36,023 nt of DNA from an uncultured Clostridia bacterium. GTDB lineage: Bacteria; Bacillota; Clostridia; TANB77; CAG-508. Position 1 is the stretch's first letter; each line of letters begins with the position of its first letter. Under the pieces are notes generated by a model. It did no database searches, was not told the origin of the DNA, and saw only the letters and a program-made list of their open reading frames with translations. This document shows, one piece after another, positions 24,744-34,232 of this stretch. A program made the position numbers and the translations under genes. The stretch covers positions 1-36,023 of the forward strand of contig CANRLA010000002.1 of assembly GCA_947631315.1 (NCBI GenBank). The letters run 5' to 3'.

Positions 24744-27700
24744 GTAGCGAGTCTGTTACAACTGAACCGAAATTTTTATTTGCCAATATATTAGACCATG
24801 CCAATGGAAGCCTATTATTTTTACCTTGAATTATATAGTATTCAGAACCGTCTTCATTAAAGCCTCCATATCCATTATATAATTTCAAATCTTTAGGTTT
24901 TACAATTAAATCGTTGTCTTCTATAACTTCGTTATCTTCCGAATTTAAAATTATTTTATTATCTAAATCTTTATCACTGTCTTCTACATTTTCTAGAACA
25001 TTATTTTTATCTTCTGCACCTTCTAAATTATTACTTCTATTGCTTGCATTTTCTAAAACATTATTTCTATCATTTACAACTTGTAAAGAACTTGCATTTT
25101 CTAAATTATCTACTTTTATATCTTCAAAAATTTCTGTACCTATTGAGTCATCTAACTCGTCTATCTGTTTTTTTAGCGAACCATTATGAGCATCAATTAT
25201 CAAACTTGCTCTTAATTCAAAAACTTTTCTTTCTTCTCTTGATAAATCATTTAGAACAAATATTCCTTCTCTTTGATTTAGATATCTTTCCATATTATCA
25301 TTTCTAATGTTTTCTAAGATGTCCTTTTTGCTTGTTATTGCTACTTCTACTTTTATATTTCTACTTCTAAAAAATTCGTAAGCTTTAAAAACTTCTTTTA
25401 CCACATAATAATCATTTAAATCTTTTATATTAACTAACAATATTGGGAAATCACCTGAAATGCCATACTTCCATATTTTCTCATTAGATATATCTATACT
25501 TAGATTTTTTATATTAGATTCTTTTTCTACTGTAATATTATTTGGTAAAAGTAAAAATTTAAGCATTTTCTGATATGTTTGAATTTCTTTATTTTTTAGA
25601 CCCAAATATCTTATTTCTGCTTCTGTTTGAACCCTCGATAATTCTAGCAATCTATCTAGATTTTTTATATTTCTATATTCTATAAAATTCTTAATTGCTA
25701 TATCTTTATCATAATCTGCTGAAGAAATTAGATATACTTTTTTAGTCTCACTTGGCTTAATAGAAATTATCTTTCTCATTGCTATTATTGGGTTTATAAC
25801 ATTTCCTTCTTTTTTGCTAAATGGATAAGATTTTAAAACACTATCAGGCACTTTATTATTTTTTCTATCAACAAATTTTTCTTTATCTATTTCAAATTCA
25901 GTACCACCTTCTTCTGAAAATAGACTCGTAATTAAATATGGAGATTGTTCATTATCCATTCTTTTATTTCTTGATACTACTAGATAGTCGTCAACATTTT
26001 CAAAATTTAAAAACATATTTTCAAAAGCGGGGTGTGAATCATATTGTCTTTTGGTTACCATTATCGGCTTAGCAGCTACAGTAATTTCTAAGTTTAAATC
26101 ATTTAGTCCTCTGTTTGTTATATTTATTTCTTTTACTTCTACTTCTAAATCAGGTGCAATTGTAGTATTTACATTAGTTTTAAAGTATCCTGTATTTAAC
26201 TTAAATTCACTTGAATACGGTGTAAAATCAGTTTCCTTTTTACTATTTACAAAACTCCATACCTTCTTAGAGTCTATGTCTTTTATATAAATATTGTTTT
26301 CGTCAGTTAGCAAAATATCATCTAGTTTGTTATATTCACATCCATTTTCATAAGTAACTGAACTATACCTATTTGTTGATATTACATTTAATCCTGTATT
26401 TCTTGTAGAATAATCTTCAATATTTTTATATTTAATTTTTTGAGTTTTTTCTTTCTTTTCTTTAGTCAAAATTATATTAGTTGGCATTGTTTCTTGAAGT
26501 AATATTTTAGTACCTTCAATTTCAGGATTGTTCATAAATCTCTTTTGAAAAATATTGTTCTTAAGTTGGTTGTCAATTGCAGATAATATCATTCCTTCAT
26601 GATGTGCCATAAATGTTTTTATTACTTGCTTTGATTGTGTATAATCTATTGCATCATAAAAACCATACTTTCCAAGAGCTCCCTCTTTTTCTAATCTTTT
26701 AAGGTTATTAATCGCATCTTTTGGATATTCTGTAAGTGCTAAAGCTGTAGAATACGGACTTACCACTATCTCAGACTCTAAACCTCTTTTTATCCCAAGC
26801 CATGGAATTCCAAAGGTCTTATATTGATAATTGCCTTCAAAATCTTTTAAATTATATGAGCTTTCAGACATTCCCCAAGGAATACCTAATTTTAAAGCAT
26901 ATTCTTTTTGACTTAGTATTAAAAATTTACAAGATTCATCTAATAAAGTTGCATCATAAGTTGGAATTATTAAATTTGTCATCAAATATTCAAACGCAGT
27001 TCCACCCCACGAAATAAGACCTATATGTCCTTTTAATGATGTTAAAGTTCTTCCGAAGTGCGTTCCAACTTTTACTTGGAATATCTTTTTTTGCAATTGC
27101 AACTAAGGTTGTTTGCCTTGATTCAGACGCAAGTAAATCATAATAATATTCAATTAATTTGTTTTCTTCTATATTAAATCCTATTGAAAATAGTTCTAGC
27201 CTTTCGTCAAATAATTTACTAAAGTCTGCTTCATTTATTAGCTTGTCAACCCTTGCAATTAGACTTGAGTCTGCACGCTCAACTAAAAATTGTTTTAAAG
27301 TGAACAAATATCCTATTAAATTACCACTATCAATTGAAGATATTATAAGTGGATAAATTGGCACCAATTTTTCTGTATCATACCAATTATATAGATGCCC
27401 ATTCCACTTTGGTAGAATTTCTATAGTTTTTATCACATTTTCAAGAAGGTCAATAACATATTCTTCTGTTTCATAACCTAAGTCATAGCTTGATATAATA
27501 GCCAAAATTTCAAGCCCTATGTTTGTTGGCGAAGTTCTTTTAGTGCAAGGATTTCTTTTTCCTTCTTGATAATTATCATTTACTAGAAAATTAATCATAT
27601 TTTCTTTAAAATAATTCCAAGTTTTTTGACCAATATTCAATAAATATTTTTCATTTTGTTTAGAAATCTTACTTGTTTCTCTATCCTCTTTTTTGCTCAT

Positions 27701-30490
27701 CAAGTACATGATTAGTGGAGAAAATATCCATAAAAATGAGAAAGGGTATCTCATAAATATCATTCCTGATATTACAGAAAAAATCATTGAAACATAGTAG
27801 TCAGTTAAACTAGCTTTTTTCTTGCTTTCTGCATCACTCGACGTTGTCCATTCAAGCAAATTTAGATGAGAGATTTTTAATCTGTATAATGATTTTACAA
27901 TAGCATTTGTTGCAACATTTGCAGTATCGGGTAATAAAATTACATCTAATATATATTTATAAATAGTTTTTTGTATTTCTGAAAATGTTGGTGCAAATAA
28001 TTTCTTATGACTTTCTCCTCCTCTTTTATTAATAAATAAATCTAAAAGTCTGATTATCATTGGGACTCCTAGTATAATCAAAGGAAGAATTATATTAAAA
28101 CAATTATTAGTTAACATTCCAATAAACAAAGTTAATAATAAGAAAATTTCATTCAAACTTCTAACTAAATTGTCTATAATTTTGTATTTAGACAAGAAAT
28201 TTAAACTAGAGTTAAGCCATCCTATAATTTGAATATCCCCTCTTATCCATCTGTGTCTTCTAATTTTGTAAGTATTGTAACTCGAAGGTTGACCATCCAT
28301 AAGGTAAATATCGTTAGCTAGACCACATCTTAAAAAACTTCCCTCTAACAAATCGTGACTTAGAACTGTATTTTCAGGAATTGAATCTTTAAGTACCTCG
28401 TAAAATACCTCTAAATCATATATGCCTTTTCCTGTAAAAATTCCTTCACCAAACGTATCTTGATATACATCATACAGAGCACTTGTATAAGGTTCCATTC
28501 CAGCATTTGCACTAATGAGCCTTGCAAATAAACTTTCTCTTACGCTATCAATTTCAAGACCCACTCTAGGTTGAATTATGCCATGCCCTTTAACTACTAC
28601 ATTTTTAATCTTGTCTATCTCGGGTTTATTTAGGATATGGCTCATTGCCCCAATTAGTTTAAAAGCACTATCCATAACTAAATTTGTATCTGAATCTATT
28701 GTTATAATATATTTAATTTTTGGAATTGAATCAAGCTTACAAGTGTTTACCTCAAACTTTGATTTTCCAGTCATCAAAAACTCATTAAACTGATTAATCA
28801 TTCCTCTTTTTCTTTCCCATCCCATATAGCATCTTTCACTCTCTGACCATTCACGCTTTCTATATGTGAAAAAGAAAATTTCTCCATATTTTTCATTTAA
28901 TCTTTTTACTTGTTCTAATCCTTCTTTTATTATGTTTTTATCCATTTTTTCATCTTTTCTATTACTCGTTGTACAATCTCCAAGTAAAGTAAAAAATAAA
29001 TTTTCAGATTTGTTTGCTAAGTAAAAAACTTCCATTTTTTTTAAGATATCTTTAACATCTTTTTCATTTTTCAAATAAACTGGCATTATGCACATAGTAC
29101 TTAATTCTTTTGGTATATGATTTTGTAAATCAATTTTTGGAATAATTCTGTGTTTTACAAATTTTCCTAAAATATATTGCACTACTTTAGTTACACTATT
29201 TTGGATTGGTATAAATAATAAAATTGATAGAAATCTAGTTGGCAGTAGTAAAAGCGCAGTAATTAATATTGTAATAAGATAAATTGTAAAAACATAGATT
29301 TTAGCTTTTTGATTGCTTGACATTAGACTTACTTTTTTATTTAATAATCTGCTAATTAGCTCATTTTCTCCATCATCTATTAGATAATAACCAACATGAG
29401 ATTTTTTTAATTTTTTATATTTGTTATTATCATTTTTACTAGATTTTTTTAAGTTATGTTTTGAATTATTGATTTTTTCTTCATTTTCGTTGCAAAGTTT
29501 CAGAATTTCTTCTGCAATATATATTTCAGATGTTTTTGTTTTATTTGAAATCTCTAGTATTTTTCCTCTATAATAATCTTTACTATCGTAATCCATTTTT
29601 TGATAAACATTCGCTGGGTCTTTATTTAAAATTTTTTCTACTACATTGATTTCTTTGAATATAGATATCATATTCATTCTTGATATACATCTTATGCTTG
29701 TAATTGCATTTGCAATAGACAACTTTCTAACCGCTATATCAAAATGCTCTCTATTAATGGCATCTGTTATGGTCATTCCCATTTTATCTACCTGTTCTTC
29801 AAAAGCATCTAAATAAGGAATGCCTTCTTTTCCATATCTTTTTAACCTATAAGACATATATTCTATAAAAGGATAGGCTCCATTTACTGATATTTTAATT
29901 TGTTTGCCTGGCTTATTTTCTATAATTCTTTCAATTATATTTTCTACCTTGTACTTTTCCATCTGTGAAATAAAAATTCTTTCGCAAATGTGTCTAATTT
30001 TTTCTATAATACAAATTTGCAAAAAAATTGGAATACACCATATTTCCTCCATAGTCAAATTCTTTTGAGTTTGATATGCAATTAAATAATCTTTTAAGTC
30101 ATCTTTCTCAATTTTACCATCTGTATTAGACACAATTTCATTTGCTAGAACAAAAATCCTAGCAAAACCACTCTGTAGAATTCCTGGAAATTTAACATAT
30201 TTGCTTAAAGAAAGTTCTTTTTCAATTACTTTTGCAGATTTTTCTATAATATAAAAATTATCTAAAATCCATTCTCCAGCTGGATGAATTGGAATTCCTA
30301 TTTTTATATGCTCATTTAATAAAGTATATACCAATGATATATACTTGCAATTTTCTCTTACCCTTGGAATCGGATATGTTTCTTTACTAGATGATTCCTT
30401 AACAATGTTATCTGATGCAAATTTAGCTAAATATTCTTCTAAATCATTTTTGTTAAGTAACGCATCTTTAGTATTTAATATTTTCTTCAT
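22506..30490 (-). CDS. cyclic beta-1,2-glucan synthase (NdvB/Cgs type), whole gene across two +1 frame breaks
   Basis: Three consecutive frames join into one 2660-residue protein (1145 + 770 + 745) if the C of a CGG codon is skipped at two places. The arithmetic closes exactly: 7985 bases minus 2 is 2661 codons including the stop. The order is that of cyclic beta-1,2-glucan synthases: an N-terminal region, a membrane-embedded GT84 glycosyltransferase, then a long GH94-type phosphorylase region that sets chain length. These inner-membrane enzymes build beta-1,2-glucans from UDP-glucose. In Bacillota the product is poorly known, so an NdvB-like glucan synthase is as precise as I can be. The gene has its own promoter and stands alone. 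Read literally it would be three fragments with no ribosome binding site in front of the second. Confidence 0.85.
24742..24744 (-). other. CGG frame-break site 3 (glucan synthase, parts 2/3)
   Basis: Minus-strand context is TCG CTA CGG AGG ATT. Skipping C24744 gives CTA GGA GGA TTT, which encodes the conserved Leu-Gly-Gly-Phe. The zero frame stops at TAG eight codons after the CGG codon. The site also contains GGAGG, a Shine-Dalgarno-like string. Confidence 0.8.
24745..27054 (-). CDS. glucan synthase part 2: middle region with GH94 N-terminal domains
   Basis: This frame supplies residues 1146-1915. It opens GRTLTSLKGHIGLISWGGTA, directly continuing part 1, then EYLMTNLIIPTYD and HHEGMILSAIDNQL, all typical of the NdvB family, and a beta-rich carbohydrate-binding stretch (GCEYNKLDDILLTDE onward). 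Codons at about 25130-24910 encode a low-complexity Asn/Asp/Glu linker with repeated NNVLEN and NNLEG units. After it, LKLYNGYGGFNEDGSEY starts the second GH94-type module. Its first ATG (27102) lies upstream of the frame break, inside part 1, and has no ribosome binding site. Confidence 0.85.
27053..27055 (-). other. CGG frame-break site 2 (glucan synthase, parts 1/2)
   Basis: Minus-strand context is GCA CTT CGG AAG AAC. Skipping C27055 gives CTT GGA AGA ACT, encoding the conserved Leu-Gly-Arg-Thr that leads into SLKGHIGLISW. The zero frame continues about 20 unrelated codons to TGA. Confidence 0.8.
27056..30490 (-). CDS. glucan synthase part 1: N-terminal region and GT84 glycosyltransferase
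   Basis: This frame supplies residues 1-1145. Residues 1 to about 390 are soluble, including GIPIHPAGEWILDNFYIIE. A pair of membrane helices lies near 398-432. The glycosyltransferase follows, with TIDSDTNLV (Asp599-Ser-Asp601) as metal/nucleotide site and YKIRRHRWIRGD near 741-752 as the processive-transferase motif. Further membrane helices lie near 775-830 and 890-960. The end, LLASESRQTTLVAIAKKDIP, is the family's entry to the GH94 half. AAGGAGTGG precedes the ATG. Confidence 0.88.
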
Positions 30491-30549
30491 TAAAAAATTC
30501 CACTCCTTAGAATTATGTTTTTCACATATTTTGCCCCAAGTGTGGAAAT

Positions 30550-30577
30550 TTTATACACTTTTGCAGTTTCTTTGAAA
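30550..30577 (-). promoter_or_regulatory. predicted promoter of the glucan synthase gene, overlapping a palindrome
   Basis: TTTCAA (30577-30572), 16 bases, then TATAAA (30555-30550) on the minus strand, about 60 bases before the start. The -35 element lies inside the perfect palindromic hairpin AGTTTC-TTT-GAAACT (about 30565-30579), which may be an operator. The 100 bases further upstream are AT-rich with loosely repeated ATTAAAAGA units. Confidence 0.45.
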
Positions 30578-30678
30578 CTTTAATTTATATTTTTATTTTT
30601 GCATCTTTTAATCATTATTTTTGTTTCTTTTAATTTTTGTATTTGCATTTCTTTTAATCTTTATTTAGTTTTTATTTT

Positions 30679-31335
30679 TCAGACTTTTAATTTTCTTAAA
30701 ACTTCTTTTTGAGAATTTGTTATTCTATAAGATTCAATAGCCTTTTGAATTGATTTATTTCTAACAAATTTGTTTAATTCATTGTTTTTAAAAAATTCAA
30801 GAGTCTTTTCATAGTATTTTATAAAACATTCAGCATAGCACCAAGCAATAGCCATATTCGTATAATATTTTTCAGTATTGATTTTACTAAGATTACTTAA
30901 AATAAAATCTATGTAATCATCTTCAATGTAGTAATCTAGCAAAATTACAACTGCAAATCTAACTTCAAATTCCTTTTTAGATTTTAGATAAGGTTTTATA
31001 AATTCAAAAAATTCTTCTTTATGCTTTTTTACTTGTTTTAAGCCTGCACAAAAAGTATCGCAAACGGCCCAGTTATCTATTAAAGGAACAAATCTTTTTA
31101 TTTCTTCTAAATCAAGATTCTCCTGCATTCCTAAGAGCATTCCTCTAAGCATTATTTCTTCATAGTATTTTGAATCTAATTCATCTAAATCTATTTTGTC
31201 CTTATTTTCTTTCGCAAACTTCCTTAACACAGGAATTCTAATTCCAATTATGTTATTATTTTCAGGACATAACTTTTTTTGAAATTCTTGATATTTTTTG
31301 TCTTGTAGCTTAAATAATTCTTTTTCTATGTTCAT
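30679..31335 (-). CDS. AlkD-like DNA alkylation repair protein (HEAT-repeat glycosylase)
   Basis: This 218-residue, all-helical protein matches the DNA alkylation repair family. Visible features are GIRIPVLRKFAKE near the N-terminus, VPLIDNWAVCDTFCAGLK (the conserved Trp and Asp of the active groove), then HEAT-like helices with EVRFAVVILLDYY and NMAIAWCYAECF. AlkD proteins excise N3- and N7-alkylated purines without flipping the base. The start at 31335 has GGAG seven bases upstream; a frame start at 31362 has no such site. It is a single gene between the glucan synthase and the HEPN/MNT pair. Confidence 0.88.
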   Translation of the reverse strand: MNIEKELFKLQDKKYQEFQKKLCPENNNIIGIRIPVLRKFAKENKDKIDLDELDSKYYEEIMLRGMLLGMQENLDLEEIKRFVPLIDNWAVCDTFCAGLKQVKKHKEEFFEFIKPYLKSKKEFEVRFAVVILLDYYIEDDYIDFILSNLSKINTEKYYTNMAIAWCYAECFIKYYEKTLEFFKNNELNKFVRNKSIQKAIESYRITNSQKEVLRKLKV

Positions 31336-31426
31336 TATTTTCTCCAATATGCTTAATTTCAACTGTCGACTTTTTGTCGATGGTTCATTTTTTTTAATAC
31401 ATTGTTCATCCTGATTTAATTATAAT

Positions 31427-31747
31427 TTATGCAACTTTTATTCCTGTATCAATTATCTCTTTTACAAAGTAATTAGATATTTCATCATAATCTTTTTTCT
31501 TTATAGGGTGAGGTTCAATTCTTGCATCTATGTCCCAAGTCATACCCATTAAGACAGCCATACAATCATATATATCATCAAAATCATCTGAAATGATAGC
31601 AATATCTATATCACTATCTTCATTTTGAGTTCCTTTTGCATAAGAACCAAATAATATTATTTCTGAAACATTATAATGTTTTTTTATTTCATCAATATAT
31701 TTATTTATAATATTTAAAATATCTTTACTTACTGATTTTTTAACCAT
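31427..31747 (-). CDS. MNT-type minimal nucleotidyltransferase (antitoxin of a HEPN/MNT pair)
   Basis: The 106-residue protein has the nucleotidyltransferase signature GSYAKGTQNEDSDIDIAI (GSxAxG followed by DxD) and the third acidic position in WDIDARIEPH. In HEPN/MNT toxin-antitoxin systems the MNT protein neutralises the HEPN RNase by adding AMP residues to it. The start lies inside the 3' end of the HEPN gene (19-base overlap), with GAGGAGG as ribosome binding site, so the two are translationally coupled. Confidence 0.85.
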   Translation of the reverse strand: MVKKSVSKDILNIINKYIDEIKKHYNVSEIILFGSYAKGTQNEDSDIDIAIISDDFDDIYDCMAVLMGMTWDIDARIEPHPIKKKDYDEISNYFVKEIIDTGIKVA

Positions 31748-32118
31748 TTTTGAACCTCCTCAATATTTTTTATTTGCCTTTCAGTATATTCGTTAGTACA
31801 TTTTTCTGCAAAACTCTTTTTATAATCATCATACCTAGAACTTATATTAAATGTATTTATAATTTGTATCTTCTCCTTTATTTCAAGTGGAACTTCTAAA
31901 TTAGCCTTTTTTGAAAGCAAAATCAAATTGTGAATTTTAGGTGGTATTGGATTTTCCGGATTATTTCTAGCATATAAACCCTTTAGCAATTTTTCTATAA
32001 CTAAATGACCAATAAATAAACACCATGTATTTTTTTTATTTTTATATAAAACTTTCATTGTGTCATAATCATTATCACTACTTTCAAACCAATAATTCAT
32101 TAAATCTATATTGTTCAT
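31729..32118 (-). CDS. HEPN-domain protein (probable toxin partner)
   Basis: A 129-residue helical protein with HEPN features: WFESSDNDYDTMKVLYKNKK at the start, FIGHLVIEKLLKGLYAR, and PPKIHNLILLSKKA. The classical RNase motif of Arg, four to six residues, then His is not evident; the nearest arginine is 12 residues before the histidine. It therefore resembles the HEPN class paired with nucleotidyltransferases whose catalytic status is uncertain. It is the first gene of the pair, with GAGAGGG before the ATG. Confidence 0.8.
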   Translation of the reverse strand: MNNIDLMNYWFESSDNDYDTMKVLYKNKKNTWCLFIGHLVIEKLLKGLYARNNPENPIPPKIHNLILLSKKANLEVPLEIKEKIQIINTFNISSRYDDYKKSFAEKCTNEYTERQIKNIEEVQKWLKNQ

Positions 32119-32208
32119 TTTCCCTCTCTTTCATCATTTATATTATAACATCAAAATCAAAATTTTACTATATATAAAACAATTTTTATACTACTTTTTT
32201 ATTTTCAG

Positions 32209-32237
32209 TTGATAGAGCAAAAATAAAATGATAAAAT
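32209..32237 (+). promoter_or_regulatory. predicted promoter of the Nudix gene
   Basis: TTGATA (32209-32214), 17 bases, TAAAAT (32232-32237), then AAAGGAG before the ATG at 32266. Confidence 0.5.
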
Positions 32238-32265
32238 GTTTACAATATAAAGAAAGGAGATTCAC

Positions 32266-32739
32266 ATGGATTTAACCTTAGATATAGAAGATTATAAATT
32301 AAATATACGAGCAGCAGCTGTTATTATACATGATAATAAGATATTAGTTCATAAAAATGTAAATGAAGACCATTGCACCTTGCCTGGTGGCAGAATAGCA
32401 ATAGGAGAAAGTTCAAGAGAAACTATAAAAAGAGAAATTAATGAAGAAATGGGGAAAGAGATAGAAATAACAGGATATATTGGTACAATTGAAAATTTTT
32501 TCGAAGATAAGCAAAAGAAATATCATGAAATTTTATTTATACAAAGGGCTGAATTCATAACTGATGAAGATAAAAAAATAAATTATACTTTACACAATAT
32601 AGAAGGAAAAGATTATTTAAATTATGAGTGGATAGATTTAGATAAAATAGAAGAATATAATATTGTACCAAAATGTTTACGATCTGTATTGAAATCACAA
32701 AGTTTTCCAATGCATTTAGTTAATAATGAATTAAAATAA
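32266..32739 (+). CDS. Nudix hydrolase
   Basis: The 157-residue protein has a perfect Nudix box: G, five residues, E, seven residues, REINEEMG (about residues 43-65, within GGRIAIGESS). Nudix enzymes hydrolyse nucleoside diphosphates linked to another group. The substrate cannot be told from the sequence. The gene is preceded by AAAGGAG and by its own promoter, and it ends at a bidirectional terminator shared with the convergent ATPase gene. Confidence 0.9.
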   Translation: MDLTLDIEDYKLNIRAAAVIIHDNKILVHKNVNEDHCTLPGGRIAIGESSRETIKREINEEMGKEIEITGYIGTIENFFEDKQKKYHEILFIQRAEFITDEDKKINYTLHNIEGKDYLNYEWIDLDKIEEYNIVPKCLRSVLKSQSFPMHLVNNELK

Positions 32740-32794
32740 GTTATGATTAAAAAAATAATAATATCGTTACTACAAACATAGCCGGAATATTATA

Positions 32795-32838
32795 TCAAAA
32801 AAGAATTGCAAACATTTAAATTTGTAATTCTTTTTTGA
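32795..32838. terminator. bidirectional Rho-independent terminator
   Basis: Arms of 18 bases (32795-32812 and 32821-32838) pair with a single mismatch around an eight-base loop. Runs of A on one side and T on the other give a U-tract in either direction. It serves the Nudix gene (plus strand) and the convergent DUF4143 ATPase gene (minus strand). Confidence 0.85.
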
Positions 32839-32890
32839 ATAATTATATATAAAATTAAATTTATAAAATTTATTTATGACATAAAAATAT

Positions 32891-34072
32891 TTATAAAGAA
32901 TTCATTGTTAAAAAGTCTTTTAATTTTATATGTTTTACTGTACTTGTTGAATAATCTATGTCATCATTTGTTATAATTATTTTCTGCGATAAATTATCTA
33001 TATTTTTAAATGCAGAAAACTCTCGTTCATAAGTTTTTTCTTCTGCTATACTATATGCCACTTGTATATAGTATTTTTTATTATCCTTTTGTGCTAAGAA
33101 ATCTATCTCTTTACCATTATTATTAAATACATTAATAGAATATCCCATATAAATTAACTCATTATATACAATATTTTCCAAATTATGTGTTAAATCATAT
33201 CTATTATCCATACATCTTATTGAGTTAAAAGCAACATCTTCATCATATATTTTTAAGTAATACATCAATTCACTTTTTGTTTTAGTTGAATATTGCTTAA
33301 CATTTTCAATGATATAGGCTTCTTCTAAATAATCAAGATATTTTATAATAGTATTTATAGAACAATTTTCATGATTATCTTTTATATACTTATGAATAGA
33401 TTTCGCTGAGATTATTCTACTATTAGATCTCAGTACAAAATTTGTTAAACTTTTAAATAAATTTTCTTTTTTTATATGATATCTATTAATTAAATCATTA
33501 ATTACAATAGTATCATCTAAATCATTTAGATATCTAATAACCGCTTCTTCTGAATTAAATTCAAATCGTTTAGGAAATCCACCCCAAATAAGATAATCAG
33601 TAACAGAGCAACTCTTGCCCAATTCCTTTGTGTATTCTAATATTTCTTTATATACAAATGGTCTTATTTTAAAAGAAACATATCTGCCACTTAATTCTTT
33701 AGTAAATTCTTTAGATAGCAATTTTGAATTTGAACCTGTTATAAAGATTGAAGCATTATATAATCTTAATGTTTTGCAAGCATCTTGCCACCCATCTAAT
33801 AATTGAACTTCATCAAGAAAAATATAACATTTATCAGATTTTCTATTTTTTTCAACATATTCTATAAGACTTTCTCCATTTGAAATATTAGATAAAATCT
33901 TTTTATCTTCAAAATTTAGGCTAATTATATTATCCGTTTTTTGGCTAATTTCATTTTTTACTTGCTCTAAAATAACAGATTTTCCACAGCGTCTAATTCC
34001 TGTTATTATTTTTATTAAATCAGAATCATAAAATTCTCTAATTGGATTTATGTAATGTTCTCTATAAATCAT
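32891..34072 (-). CDS. AAA ATPase with DUF4143 C-terminal domain
   Basis: This 393-residue protein has an AAA_14-type P-loop domain: ITGIRRCGKSVIL near residues 24-36, Walker B CYIFLDEVQLLDGW, and sensor-like FITGSNSKLL. The DUF4143 region at the C-terminus has a nuclease-like EIDFLAQKDNKKYYIQVAY. The function of this widespread bacterial and archaeal family is unknown. The start at 34072 is ten bases after GAGGAG. A consensus promoter with palindromic operators lies upstream. It faces away from a second, distant relative starting at 34400. Confidence 0.85.
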   Translation of the reverse strand: MIYREHYINPIREFYDSDLIKIITGIRRCGKSVILEQVKNEISQKTDNIISLNFEDKKILSNISNGESLIEYVEKNRKSDKCYIFLDEVQLLDGWQDACKTLRLYNASIFITGSNSKLLSKEFTKELSGRYVSFKIRPFVYKEILEYTKELGKSCSVTDYLIWGGFPKRFEFNSEEAVIRYLNDLDDTIVINDLINRYHIKKENLFKSLTNFVLRSNSRIISAKSIHKYIKDNHENCSINTIIKYLDYLEEAYIIENVKQYSTKTKSELMYYLKIYDEDVAFNSIRCMDNRYDLTHNLENIVYNELIYMGYSINVFNNNGKEIDFLAQKDNKKYYIQVAYSIAEEKTYEREFSAFKNIDNLSQKIIITNDDIDYSTSTVKHIKLKDFLTMNSL

Positions 34073-34094
34073 AATTATCATTCTCCTCAATAAT

Positions 34095-34123
34095 ATTATA
34101 CTGAAACATTTTTCAATTGTCAA
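34095..34123 (-). promoter_or_regulatory. consensus sigma-A promoter of the minus-strand DUF4143 ATPase
   Basis: TTGACA (34123-34118), exactly 17 bases, TATAAT (34100-34095) on the minus strand. Both hexamers are perfect consensus, rare elsewhere in the window. It is embedded in a palindrome, which suggests a strong promoter held by a repressor. Confidence 0.75.
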
Positions 34124-34177
34124 CAAAATGTTTCAGTGTGAGTGAAATATTTTACAAAAATCAGAAAATCTTTCACT
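34100..34177. promoter_or_regulatory. two tandem palindromes (operator-like) over and upstream of the promoter
   Basis: The first palindrome has perfect 13-base arms, ACTGAAACATTTT (34100-34112) and AAAATGTTTCAGT (34125-34137), flanking the -35 element. The second, AGTGAAATATTTT (34141-34153) and AAAATCTTTCACT (34165-34177), has one mismatch and the same motif. The spacers are 12 and 11 bases. Four copies of a TGAAAYATTTT-like half-site suggest cooperative binding of a dimeric regulator not encoded in view. Confidence 0.65.
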
Positions 34178-34232
34178 TTGTTAAATATTAAAATTCGAGG
34201 AAATTTAAAAAAATAATATACTTTGCTGCATT

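Noticed and set aside
1244..27055. CGG simply read as arginine with three genuine pseudogene breaks
   Set aside because: Three unrelated breaks all being an extra C that creates the window's only in-frame CGG codons, each before GGA at a conserved glycine, is hard to explain by random decay. It is kept as the null model until reads are checked.
24718..27102. Independent gene starting at the ATG at 27102
   Set aside because: The ATG lies inside the upstream frame without a ribosome binding site, and the codons before the CGG site are out of frame with the family. It is the middle part of the glucan synthase.
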